Assembly: GCA_905178155.1 (NCBI GenBank)
Contig: CAJINV010000002.1
Location: 7,923,650-7,987,649 of the forward strand
Reading direction: 5' to 3'
DNA: 64,000 bases
Source: Amoebophrya sp. A120
Lineage: Eukaryota; Sar; Dinophyceae; Syndiniales; Amoebophryaceae
Made by a program: the position numbers and the translations under genes. The notes under the pieces were generated by a model. The model was not told the origin of the DNA, searched no databases, and saw only the letters and a list, made by a program, of their open reading frames with translations. Of the stretch, positions 31,208 to 42,425 are shown one piece after another (position 1 is the stretch's first letter; each line of letters starts with the position of its first letter).

Positions 31208-34200
31208 TTATCCAGAAATTGCAGCATGAGCTGTTGTAGAAGTAGTTGCACAACTACCGGTCGGCACCGGAGGACCTCCAGCAGCTCCACCAGTGGTGCT
31301 ACTATTTGCCCCCGCCGCAAGAACCTGTTGATTTCCGTAGAACACGCTCGGGTCGAAGGTACCGCGGGAGGACGGGTAGGAGACGGCGTCCTCAGATCCG
31401 CCGGTGATGGTCGACATGGTCGCCAGCGAGTCCACGTCCTTGCCGTGATAACCACCGGCAGAAGTCATGTCAGTTTGCCCGATCAGAGTGCCGTTCGTCG
31501 TGGACCCGGAGATCCGGCGCAGAAACTCGTCCGTCGGGGGCGAGTAGAGGACTGCTGCTGATTTAGTGTTCGCTGGCGGCGTTTGATGGGGCGCCAGCAC
31601 ATGATCGTGATACTGGCCCTGCGCAGACTGTAAATTAGAAGTGTTGTTGTACCTGCTGGAACAAGTCGAAGTTGTACTATTTTGCATGATCTCCGGTGTC
31701 AACGCTATCGGTCTGTTGTGCGCTGGCGCCCGTTGAAGATGTTGCTCAGGAATTACCATATCAGGTGTTGAGCAGTCGTTGACCGCCCGCCGATCCGGAT
31801 GCGCTATTTGCTGGTGCTGGTGGGGGTTGAACAACGACTCCTGGGTATTGTTGTAAAAAGTTGTACCATGTCCATGATGATGATCTACTCCAATTGATGC
31901 TGAAGAAGTGTTATTGCCGCTGAAACTCGTGACTGCGTGACTGTGGACCGTGCGCTGATGCGGATTTGGAAAGCTTCCTGTAGTTGTACCATGCTGCTGG
32001 TTGTTCAACGTGCTGCTCATTCCGTAACTCGGGTTGTAGCTCGGTCCAGCTGGTGCTGCACTACTGTTGCTCATAGTGTTTCCGTACATCTGTTCTGAGG
32101 AAGACGCTGGATTGTACTTCCTCCGTGCATTTGGATGGTGATACGTCAAACCTGGAGGTCCACCGGCGCCTTGTTGTCCGTTACTGTTGCTGGACACGTA
32201 GGAGGATTCGCGCACAATCGGAGGACCCGTTGGGACGATCATGCTGCTGCTCATGCCGTGGTGGTCTACACCAGCTGCACTGCCGATGCTGGTTCCGATG
32301 CCGAATCGGGAGTTGCACAGCGCCCCGCTCATGAAGAAGTCGGCGTTGGTGATCGCATCGTACACGGGGAGGTTCCGCCTGGTCGCCTGCCGGATCACCT
32401 CCGAGTAGGGCGGCAACTCCGTGCACTCGATGAGGAAGACCGCGACGTTGGGATGCTGCGTCAACACTTTCTCCGTCAACTGCTCGAGGCCGCGCTTCAC
32501 CTCCCCCGGGTTCAGCGGCTTGCCGTACTGCAGCGCCTCGTGCAGCCCCGGGATGCGGGAGCAGGAAACCACCACCAAGCGGTTCAGATTCACGTGCGAC
32601 AAGCCGGAAACCTTCTGGATTTCCGGCAGCTTGGGGAGCAGGTCCCGGCCGGACGCCGTGAAGATGGCGATCTCCGCCTCCACCGGCGTGGAGCAGGCCA
32701 CCGCCGGCAAGTGCGCAAAGACAGACATGAAGACCGGGATGTGGAACAGGGACCGCGACCGCACGTGCTGCTGTGCCTTCTGCTGGAAAAACACCATGAA
32801 CCCGCAGTCCGAAGTGATCCCCGACACGCGAAACTGAAAAACCAACTGGTCCAAAACGCGGTAAAAGGAACGCTCGACCTGATAGGGTGGAAAGAATTTT
32901 CATTGCGGATAGCAGCTAAGGACTTGAAAGTTGTGACCCTGTTTTTAGGTTCTTATCGTGCCTGATAGATCGATGCACGTTGTTGCGGCCATAATTCTAC
33001 CAAAACATCATGATCCGAAGTACTAGTAAGTGGCGTCCTTCTGAGAAATAAAGATTTGCGAGACAAGAAATGGAAATCAAACGAGAACTACAACAATTCG
33101 TACCTCGCGACTCATGACGCCCCTGCGGCACATTTCGAAGGTCAAGCCCGGCACCATCAAACTGACCGAGCGGTAGCTGTAGCTGGACGGGTGTGCGATG
33201 TTTCCGGGAACCGGGTCGTAGTCGTGATCAATGCGCACAATACCCAGGGTGGGTGACGGATTATCCTCCACAACTTCGACGAAAGTTACCTGGTGCTGCC
33301 GAGCCGCCACCGGCTGCTGCGATTGCTGGTGCGGGTTGTGCGGCTGCTGTGCTGGGTGCTGCATGAAGGAGTTGTGGTGCTGCGACGTCGTCGTCGGAGC
33401 CTGTGGTCTGTTTAACATCATGCGTTCATATTGTTCCCCGCGTTGTTCCTCCTGATCATGGCCCTGCCTACTACTTCCTGCTGTCTGTAAAAATTCCTGC
33501 ATCTCTACCCCCTGGCTCTGCTGCTGTTGTGCGTAGCCGCGGGAGGTGCTGCCGGAAGCTGCAGGAGCCTGTTGTCCTGGTGAGACTACAACATCGTGTT
33601 CGTCAAAGCTCAACCTCTGCCGAATATTTACGTCGGTATCGAATTCCTCTCGCGCCGCACTGCGTGTGGTGCTTCGGGGAGACGAAATGTCGCCTTGTTC
33701 AAGCATGTAATTATTCACACAACTACCACTATTCCTTGCCGCATTTTTCGCACGAAACTCGCTGAAGGTGGAGATCACTTCCGAGTGCGGTGTTCCGACG
33801 ATCGCTCTGTAGTTGCCGCTCCTGTGCTTCGACGAACTGCCACTCCGGGGCTGCTGCTGAAAATGATCTTCATAAGGTGCATGATGGCGCGGAGGTTGCT
33901 CATTCGAAACCCGGCTGCTTGATGTCCTACACCCGCTTTTTCCACCTGGTGCGCCTTGCTTGTCAACGCAACTCCGCGGCGTGCTGGTGATGGACTGGCA
34001 GGGCGAAGAGGAGGAGTATCCGTTCAGAGACAAAGCGTTCTTTCGGTGTTGGGTCATTTGCGGTTCGTGCTGTGTTGCGGAACGGAAAAGGACGTCACTT
34101 TCTTCATATTGCGAGCTTAATATGCTCAGATCATGGGGTGACGCGCGTTGGCTGTGTTCCACGTGGTGCCTGTGCCGGTCGTCGTTGATATTGTTCTGCG

Positions 34201-34942
34201 CAACGTCGTGTCTTGTCGAGCTGAAAGCGCCACGATCGTCCCCGTTCCCCTCGGCCTCCTCTTCCTGATCCTGCAAGTGATCGCCCTGCAGTGCGCTCAC
34301 GAACTTCCGTCGGGGAACTGCTCGCGGGAATGTTCCAACAACATTTCGGGGCACTGATTGATGTTCCGTAGGCGAAAAGGATTCCGGATCATCTTCGTCG
34401 TCATAATTCATCGCGTTAAAAATAAAACCACTTCTACTGCTTTCACGATCGACAACTCTCGTCTCCGGCCCTCTACTCCTTCCTGGCTTGGAATTCTTAA
34501 GCCGCTTGCGGCAGGAAGTCGCGCTAACCGCTTTCGCCAGAAGATTCTGCAGAACATCTGCAACGCCGGCCCAGTTGGTGCTTGTAGTACTGCCCGCTGA
34601 CGAAAAATCCTCTGCCGTTCTTCTCCCATCCTCCTCATCACACTCATCCTCGGTCGGTTCGCGGTCGTGCCCCGAGTGATGCACATCGAAGCAGTCGCGA
34701 TCTCGACCAAGCACTTTATGTTGTTGTGGACTTCTCTTCAGATAAAAATCTTCGCGACCAGAACCACGATGATGTCCTCGTGACTCTCCGCGAGAGGACT
34801 TTTCGAAATTTGCGGACCCGGTGGTTTTTGCACTTGATGCTCCGGCGGGCCGAACACACGTGGGGACAGCTGGAGCGTAATTTTCCGTTCGTCGTTCATC
34901 TTGTTCATCTCGGTGTACTAATCCTTTCCGGTTGCCAGCCAT
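31208..34942 (-). CDS. Asp/Glu racemase-like protein with long disordered extensions
   Basis: Two exons, 34942-33104 and 32878-31208, joined by an ordinary intron (gtacga...ctatcag) with the frame kept, giving 1169 residues. The start is the ATG at 34942 (MAGNRKGLVHRD); the frame is open further upstream. Residues 1 to about 550 are low-complexity (Gln, Ser, His, Arg). The core of about 240 residues spans the splice junction: LGIVRIDHDYDPVPGNI, MVPGLTFEMCRRGVM, GITSDCGFMVFF, EIAIFTASGRDLLP, FLIECTELPPYSEVIR and LPVYDAITNADFF. This is the Asp/Glu/hydantoin racemase-like family. Both expected catalytic Cys are present (codons at 32804-32806 and 32423-32425). A second low-complexity region of about 360 residues (Asn, Ser, Thr, His, Gln) follows. 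Substrate unknown; the long flanks are unusual for this enzyme family. Confidence 0.86.
32879..33103 (-). other. ordinary GT-AG intron of the racemase-like gene
   Basis: 225 bp with donor gtacga and acceptor cag, no inverted repeats and no flanking duplication. It is a useful contrast to the introners. Confidence 0.88.
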
Positions 34943-36038
34943 GATGAGCTGGCGAACTCCGGTTGTGGTCACCCGAGACCGAGAACTTCGAACTCCTTCA
35001 GCAAGAAGCGAACAGCAAAGAGTGCTCGTAGGTCTCGCACATCTCGCCCCGTGCTTTCTCCCCGAAGTCAGCGGATGAACCACCTGCGCTGGTTGCAGTC
35101 GCCGCCATGTTCTTGATTCCTATTTGATATTAAATCAGTGTCTGCTGCAGCCACCACGTAAAAGCAGTACTATGACGCTCGTGCTGTTTCCGCGAGCAAG
35201 AATTGGTCGTACTATTTTTCTACTCGTGTTTTAACACCTGAGAAAAAACAAGATACTCGCGTGCTCGCACCAGCAAGCGCGCTCACGCGCTGCACTGGCG
35301 TTCGCAAGACTCCTAGTAGTACACTGGGTTCAACAAGTATGAAAATGATCGGAATCGTGTGTCTAGAAGTGGAGTTTCCGTGTCGAATCAACAGAGGCGG
35401 GGCCGTTCACAAGTATATCATGAGGGAGAACGATATCACGGGGTATGGGTATGGGTATGGGGTTCCGCTCCTGGAAGAAAGGTTTTTTTGATAGCAAATC
35501 GATCAAATCCATGTGATTTTTCGATAGCATCAGCAGGCGTACGATAACGATTGGCACAGCCGAATTTTTTCAAGAACGAAGTTAAGCCGTCACTGTAGGC
35601 ACGATACGAGTTTTTAAATCATAGTGCATTCTGTCAAGTTTGGGCAATAAAAAAAGACACCCTCTTTACCGAGCTTCACCAAGCGAGTGAAGAACCGACT
35701 GTATCATATATGCTTCAGAGGCTCTTCATCACATCATTGTAGACGCTATGCATATTCATCTCTCAGCGAACCAACTAGTGTGCAAACTTTTGTACGATGA
35801 GGTGCAAGTGGCCAACTTGACCTTCTTTCCGGACGAAAAAACAAGCGCTCGTAACTGCAAAAATACCACCCGAAAACCAGGTATGGCTGCCGAAGATCCT
35901 GTTCATTTTCTTCCTCTATTTATGATGCGCAGATCAATCACTGCAGGATAGTAATTCCTTTCACATGACACGAAAAATGTAAGGTCGTCGTATAAGTACC
36001 CTGTTCTCCCGTGAGTAACAGACCAAAAACCGAAAATT
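34943..36038. other. intergenic
   Basis: About 1.1 kb. Contains three TATGGG-type repeats near 35442-35460 and nothing else notable. The racemase frame stays open to about 35083, so part of this may be its 5' leader. Confidence 0.45.
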
Positions 36039-39000
36039 TCATGTCGCAAAAGTTACATTACCAGCAATTTTGTCCTCTGCTGTGACTAAACCTGCAGGTC
36101 CATGTAGATGTACTTGCCCGCCGGTTGTGCCAGTTGTACTGCCATCTACCGTCCCGGGATCGAAAACTACTACAGCGTCGCCACAGTAGAGAAAGAGCAA
36201 GGAGAGTAATCTTTCTATGGGCCGGAAGAAATTTGAACAGAGGAAGGAAATGAAGACCAGAGCAAATATTTTTGTACACGAAAACACGTACTTGTTCCCG
36301 CATACACTACCACAACAAGTACATAACAAGCCTAAAATTGGTATGACCAGCTCCAAAACCACCTTGTTCCAGAAAAACACAACCGCTTTCGTAGCACAGC
36401 CGAATATCCCCCGCCCGAGTGTTTGTAGGAAAGACCGTAAACAGCTCCCTAGAGTGGCTCCAGTGGATTTTTTTTCCTGCTTGTTTGCCTGTTCTGTACG
36501 AAATGTAACCGTTTTCGACCCTTGCCGGGACTTGCTCGAGAAGGGACTTGACGCAGAAGACCTTGTTGTGCTGGTGGTGCCGTAGTAGTTGTAGTACGAC
36601 CCAAAAGCGTTGTAGAAGCCTTGTTCGACATTTCCCGTGAGACCTGTACTAGTAGAGGTGGACCCATTTCTACTAGCAGTACCTCCGAGGTGGAAAAAGT
36701 CCTCCTGCCGCGCTCTCCCCCACTCCCTTTCTGAAAGCCCCAGCTTCTCGTGGTGTTCCTGTGCCAGTGGATGCGTGAAACCAGAGACGTAGGTGCGGTT
36801 CAAGTTTGTTTCCTTCGCATAGAGGACCCCAGAAGCACGGCTTGACGTGGGGGTCATCTCAGTCACAGTACTAGTCGCGTGCTGAAACCGGTGACTAAAC
36901 GCCGCGAGCCGCCGCTCTTTGCTCGTCTTCTCGATACTTCCGGGGCTAATGGTCGCATCTAGAGACGGGGAGCTGCTCGGTGAACTGCTCTCCGCAGCGC
37001 TGGGCCTAGATGTGGTTGTACTCCCCACTGGCGGCATTCCTGCTTCTGGTTTTGTTTTACTACTCTTTCTTATTGGGCTATCTTTACTCGTTTTTCTCCG
37101 ACTCGACGGAGAAGCTCCGCTCCTTTCGGGCACGATCTCCGCAGTACTAGCTCTAGCGTCCGCATGACCCTTAACCTTATTTGTGCTGCTGTGATTGTTT
37201 GATAAGATCTTCCCGGCTGGCGGTGATGTACTATGAAAATCATGATCAGGTCGTGTTCCACTACCCAGCATCCCTCTCCGTGAGTTGCCCTCGGGGTCCG
37301 GGTCCGTGATTCTCCGCTCGGCCTGGTGGTAGAAGCGTGCGGTCGGAAACTCCGGCTCCCCCGGCCCCATGGTGCAGACCGGGAACTGGTTCGAACCTCC
37401 GTACTCGAAAGGCAGAATTTCCTTGGGAATCTTAGTGAACAGCGCTTGTTGCAGAAACGGAAAATTCTCCTCGTCCCCGACAATGGTGTCCCGCGAATGG
37501 AAGGGGATCTGCAGAAAAAAGATCTTTTTGCAGGTATTCGAGGGCGCGAACGCGCGAAAGATGCTCCACGCGATCTGGAACAATGGTGGCGCGTTGATGA
37601 TGAAGGTGCCGCGCTGGGTGCCCGGGTAGTGGTTCAGCAGGAGTTTCACCAGCGTCTTCTGCAGCGCGGAGTGCTTGGACAGGCGGAAGGTCCACCCCGA
37701 GAAGTCCATCAGCACGTAAATCTGGAACGTGGGCAACTTCTGTATCCTATGTAAAAACGTACCCACACCAGAGTTGTCATGCTAAACAAAATGCGACACA
37801 CTTTGCCCCCCCATTGTGCCATAGCCGCAGATGGCCTGAGACGCAGGGCGGGTGGGTCAGGCGGACACCTAAGTGCCATCGCCATCATCTCCCGGCCACT
37901 ATATTCCAACTCTGTTATCGCCACCAACCATACTTCACAACCATCCATACTGTGCCAACTTGCCATCTGAACAACGCCTCACTTTTTATTTGCCAACAAT
38001 TCCTTACTCTGATTCTCGCAAACTTCCAACTCGCAACCACTATAACGGGGATGTACAGCCAGGCCCACAACTACAAGAGAAAGCTGCAGCCTGCGGCAAA
38101 CCAGTTGTTACTGTCTGGACGAATGCATTCACTGGAGGCACTAAGCGACAAGCGCCAGCCTGAAGTGATGTTTAAACATCCAAACTAAAGGTAAGAGGTG
38201 CGAGATTTAATGCTGATCTACCAGACCGCCGGATTTGGCGATCATGATCGGCGACTGCTTTACACATGACCGAACGTGCGGGGTACAGATACACGATTGG
38301 CAAGGCTGCTCAAGTAGAGCACGTTTCTGCACGCGGACCGCTGCCCACGCGGGAGCAACACAGAAGCGCAAAACATCGGCGCCAGGTTCATTCTCGATTC
38401 CACGGCGGGAATATTCCCGCGTCGTGGGCAACACCATCTCCCCCAGCGCTGAAAAGCCTTGAGCTCGCATCTATTGCGCGCCCCTACATCGCATCTATTG
38501 CGCTGGGGAACACGACTCGATTGAGCTTGTTGCTACTGGCTTGGGCGAGCTGGGGGGCATCCACGCTCGCGAAGCCTCGACCTGGTGTCCGTCTGCCGAA
38601 GCCTACCCGAGCTGCTTAATCCACCGGCGGCATGGTGGACTTAACCCTTTCCAGAACTCCTGCCCAGGTCTGATTTCGTATTCCGGATCTGCTGCGAACA
38701 TGGAGAAGTTGCTGCCCATGCCCGTCAGACTAAGCGAGGACCTTGCTGCTGCGCAGGATGGTGCGTGGACGACTGCTGCAGGATTCAGGCGCCGTGCCCG
38801 GGCGGGGAGGAGGTCATTTTTAGGAGGGGTACTCCGCAGCGCGGGGCGCTGGTTCTGAGATCTCGGCTAGTGTAAAAAAAGGGGGCCTGAGATCTAGTAG
38901 GCTACTGTAAAGGGGGGCACAGCGGACCCGCCACGCTCGGGTGTTTATCTACTTCTTTCGAAACTCCTCTTCAGGGAGTCGGGGGAGATACCGACGTGGT

Positions 39001-40673
39001 GTCAGTGGTGGTAAAGTGATTGTGAGTTATTGCATCTACTCTACGGCATAGCTCCCCCCTACTCTACGGCATAGCACACCAGAGTTGTCATGCAGATTTG
39101 CATGCCAAAAAGGTTTCCCATGCGGAGCCGCATGAGAAGCGTTTTCTAATCGTGTTTGAGAATTTGCGATGCTCTAATCAGCATGATATGCTAGATCTGT
39201 GATGCTGCTTGAGGTAGCTAAACAGGATTACACTACGGGGCCAAATTTGTCATGCGAAACAACCAAAGCTGGATAATTTGTCTAGCAGATTTCCCATCTT
39301 GACTCTGGTGTGGGGATGTTTTTACACAGGATATTCTGCCGCTGGAGGCAGACCCGCTTCAGCGCCTCCATCATGTAGATAGTGTTGTTGCAGTACATCG
39401 TGTATCAAATGCAAAAATGTCTGGGTCTGGAATGTTGCCGGGTTTGTCATGCATACTTTGCATGACCCAGGATGTCTGTAATGCACGACCTAGCATCACA
39501 GATTTCTAGATGGCTTCCTGATGCCTACTCCGCATGACAAATGCCCTCCCCGCGTAGCACAAACTAGACTCCTCTTGCTGGTCATGCAATACAGATTTTT
39601 TTAGAGTCCAAAGTTCGCATCACAAGTTCCGACCTTCCAGACCCAGACATTTTTACAGTTGATATCGTGAACTCCGGGTCGTTGGGGTCCACCAGCTCCG
39701 GCCGGGAGAGTCGACTGTCCGACCAAACTACCGGATAGCCGTCGTGAGCGAAGCCGAGGAACCGCGTGCTGCCGTTGTTCATCAGCAGCCGTTCCGGGGG
39801 CTGCAACGCGGTGGGAAGAAAGTTGTTCTTCGCGTTCCTTTTCCGCGCCTCGCGCCACCGGACGGTGGCGCGGAAGCTCCGCACGGCCGCAGGCACGTCG
39901 TTCTCCGTGGACGCGAGAAACCGGAGAACTTCCTCCCGGGTGTATCAAAAGGAAAAATCCTCCCTCCCCATATCGAAAACGAAACTTGTGATGCTGGATT
40001 TCCGTATACAAATCTGATTTGTATTGCGGTAGAGGACTGCACGCAGATCGTAAGCCTAAAGAGGGGCCTCTTGGTGTAGGGGCCTAGCATGGCAAACGTC
40101 TGCCCTATAGGCCTTGCAGCATTACCAATCGCCTGCATATCGTGGGGGAGTCTCTGAGTTTGCCCTCTTGCAAGAGAGACAGGATTTGTGGTCACAAATC
40201 AGCATCACAACTTTTTAGAAACATACCTTTTCAGTATGGGGAGGGGGGATTTTTCCTTACGATAGGGTGTAGATGGTTTGCTGCTCGTCCGCGAACAGCA
40301 GCTGCTCCCAGTCCTCAAGGGGCACGCCTGGCGGGGGTTCTTGCTGCTCCTTGCCTGCTTCTATGTTATTGTTGGGTGCTGCCGTTTTTGAAGCCACTTG
40401 ATCTTGATGACGCGCTATCGGAGCTGCATCATCTTCTTCGGCGTTGATGCGTCGGAGCTCAAGCAAAAACGCCTGGTAAACTGAATCTTCCCTGGCATCG
40501 GGCCGCTGCGCCTCCAGCTGGTGATTCACCCGAGCAGGTGCTGCTGCTTTCTTTTCTCGTCTTTCTTTTCCCCCTGCTCCAGGTGGTCTAGACCGGGGGT
40601 GGTGCCAGGCCTTTTGGCTTTGTTCCAACTCGTCCTGGACATCGAGAGGTCGTCGGGCAGTTCTACCATCCAT
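36039..40673 (-). CDS. CRAL-TRIO (Sec14-like) lipid-transfer protein with C-terminal hydrophobic region
   Basis: Four coding blocks (from ATG 40673; stop at 36039-36041) separated by three introners. Exact removal gives 815 codons in one frame. Residues 1-130 are hydrophilic. A CRAL-TRIO N-like helix bundle follows (TREEVLRFLASTEND, AVRSFRATVRWREA). The lipid-binding domain has GFAHDGYPVVWSDS, FQIYVLMDFSGWTF, NHYPGTQRGTFIINAPP, and IPKEILPFEYGG, which corresponds to the family's LP-x-EYGG end. After a Ser/Thr/Lys-rich linker of about 300 residues, three hydrophobic segments lie near 36400-36170 (VLELVIPILGLLCTCC, FALVFISFLCSNFF, LLSLLFLYCGDAVVVF), probably membrane-associated. Sec14-like proteins move phosphatidylinositol and other lipids between membranes; the ligand here is unknown. 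Confidence 0.87.
37743..39333 (-). mobile_element. introner, family D, containing repeat R1
   Basis: Outer ends tatcctatgtaaaaacgtac and tttttacacaggata, flanked by TTCTG at 37738-37742 and 39334-39338. R1 (37783-39074) lies inside with a 19-bp duplication. Subtracting R1 and one duplication leaves 280 bp, the normal length for D. Removal of the whole unit gives VCLQRQKLPTFQIY in the host protein. Confidence 0.93.
37783..39074. mobile_element. repeat element R1, copy 1
   Basis: 1292 bp inserted in a D introner. A 19-bp direct duplication ending agagttgtcatgc lies at 37764-37782 and 39075-39093. The copy is closely related to R1 copy 2 (47004-57085 minus LINE2). Short ORFs (38235-38462, 38266-38619, 38541-38858) recur in both copies, but this follows from their high similarity and no domain is seen. 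The long duplication suggests retrotransposition by target-primed reverse transcription, perhaps driven by a LINE (inference). Confidence 0.8.
39403..39664 (-). mobile_element. introner, family A
   Basis: 262 bp, tatcaaatgcaaaaatgtc...tttttacagttgata, flanked by TCGTG at 39398-39402 and 39665-39669. Removal gives NDPEFTMYCNN. It is inserted in the opposite orientation to the copies in kinesin and AP-4 mu. Confidence 0.94.
39943..40264 (-). mobile_element. introner, family B
   Basis: 322 bp, tatcaaaaggaaaaatcctc...ttccttacgata, flanked by GGGTG at 39938-39942 and 40265-40269. Removal gives QQTIYTREEVLRF. Confidence 0.94.
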
Positions 40674-41758
40674 GATCTGGGTCGACACTAGAATCCGCCG
40701 GCCACGCTCGGGGCAACGCCCGAGGCGGAATTGCCTTGTTATCGCGGATCTCTAGCAGGGAGGAGATCTTCGTGGCGTGATCACTACATTTTAGCGCTGC
40801 GCGGGCACCAAAGATGGCACTCCCAAGAAAAACGAAACAGTACAAGCGAGGCAATTAGGTGCAGCCAATACACCAAGTCGTGTTCTTGTGCTCAAATTTT
40901 GTTTTCTCATCCTTCATTCCCTTGCTGCATCGGCAAAAAATTTTCGTCTTTGATCACTTACATATTTTTGTGAGCATACTTGTGAGTCAAAATAAAAGTG
41001 GGGTCCTGAAGATGCACCACGTGACGTAATTGTTGCTGTGACACGATTCTTCTCGACCGCCAGTTAAAGACACAGAAAAAACCCTGAGTTACCTTTCGTC
41101 CCCAAGGGTCAAAAAGCAGGAAAAGAAATACACCGAACATCTGTGCGCGCCTTGCTGTCACCGAAAGTGAAAAACAACTGACAATCAGCCGAGTAATTGT
41201 TATGTTGATGCAAAAAGACAAATTTGAATTTCCTGTATGGTGCAATCCGGGATATCATTATCATCCATCTCGCGACCGAAAGAGACTTGATAAAAACATC
41301 ACGCATTTTTTGAATTCACTGTGTTACACAGTAACAAAAGCTGGATAAAAACTAAGTACACCGAAGAGGTTTACTGACGGCGACGCCGATACTTTGCTCA
41401 GACCACACGCAGCAAGCCCAACCACAATCAAAAGTATCACAGAGGAAAAGACATCATCACCGAAGAGATTTTTCTATGAAACTTCCATACACCTGCTTTT
41501 TGTTCAGGAACAAACATTTGTGTCGAGAATCCTCCTGTTAAGTATAACTGGCATATGGAGACGAGCACTAGCATATTTTTTCCAATTTTGGGTCAACTTG
41601 AATGACTGAATGCCAACATGTACCAGATCATTGCCCGCTGTCACTTTTGGTAAAAAAGAGCGCTTCGCTCATGTCGTATGTCGTTCTGTTGCTAACCTTT
41701 CCTGACGTTCACTTGTTCCAGCAAGAGCAGCTGTTTCCGTTTTATTCCAGTCGTATCC
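40674..41758. other. intergenic, no gene recognised
   Basis: About 1.1 kb with several short ORFs on both strands that show no family features. A hydrophobic minus-strand frame at 40854-40720 (YCFVFLGSAIFGA) runs into the Sec14-like gene but has no ATG. Confidence 0.4.
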
Positions 41759-42425
41759 TCAACCCCCACCCACCCTGCTCTGCGCTTGCCCCTGCGCACC
41801 AGGAGGACTGTTTTCGGAGAAAAACGAGCACACCTTTTCGTATTTTTTATCCGTAGCCAGCAGCGACTGCGTGTTTCGGCACTGCTGCTCCACAGCTAGA
41901 AGTTCGTCGTACCCACCGACATGCAGCTGCTCGATGAAGATGTTGGGAACCTGTTTATTGCGGAGATAGATTCACCTCAATAGTTGTACCAGTATCTCCA
42001 TAAGCAACCTCTCTTCATCTGCTACAGTGTACCGTGTCCCCAAGAACGCGTCTAGTTGCGCCGCCAGCTGCACAAGCTTGGAGTTAAAGATAAAGACCCA
42101 CTCTTGCACTATAGACGCGATCCTTATCTCTTCGCAGCCCAACGTGCGGCACTAAAAACGTAAGCGAGACATAAAGTTAACATTTTTCAGTTTATTCCGA
42201 TAAAACACCTAGAGCATCAGTTCCTTTCCCCCTGAACTCTAGTACCGTCCGCTGGTTTGTCACAGCGGTGACCACCGCGCCTAGAAGTCGGTTGTTTTCT
42301 TCGTCCAGCTGGATGGTGTGGCATTTTTTTCCAAAATGCTGCAGAAAGTCTTTTGCGTAGTGACAGTAGGGACAGGACTTGGTCGAGAACATGAGGCAAC
42401 TGTTTTTTGCCACCGCGTCCTCCAT
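41759..42425 (-). CDS. glutaredoxin
   Basis: Small thiol-disulfide oxidoreductase that uses glutathione. Exon 1 (42425-42246) starts at ATG 42425 (MEDAVAKNSC) and carries the dithiol active site SCPYCHYAK, then HTIQLDEENN. Exon 2 (41950-41759) begins exactly at the cis-Pro strand (TVPNIFIEQ, split after T) and has HVGGYDELLAVE, matching the family's glutathione-binding GG-D. The intron is ordinary (gtacta...cag). The product is 123 residues, with a C-terminal extension of about 30 residues beyond the usual fold (ending SRVGGG). An upstream in-frame stretch to about 42489 ends at an acceptor-like tag, so an additional 5' exon, for example a targeting peptide, is possible. Confidence 0.9.

Noticed and set aside
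35442-35460. TATGGG repeats as an interstitial telomere
   Set aside because: Only three units, and not the TTTAGGG type expected for alveolates related to dinoflagellates.
38235-38858. R1 ORFs of 75-117 codons repeated at 56213-56836
   Set aside because: Both copies are nearly identical, so shared ORFs carry no selection signal. No domain, and they overlap in several frames.
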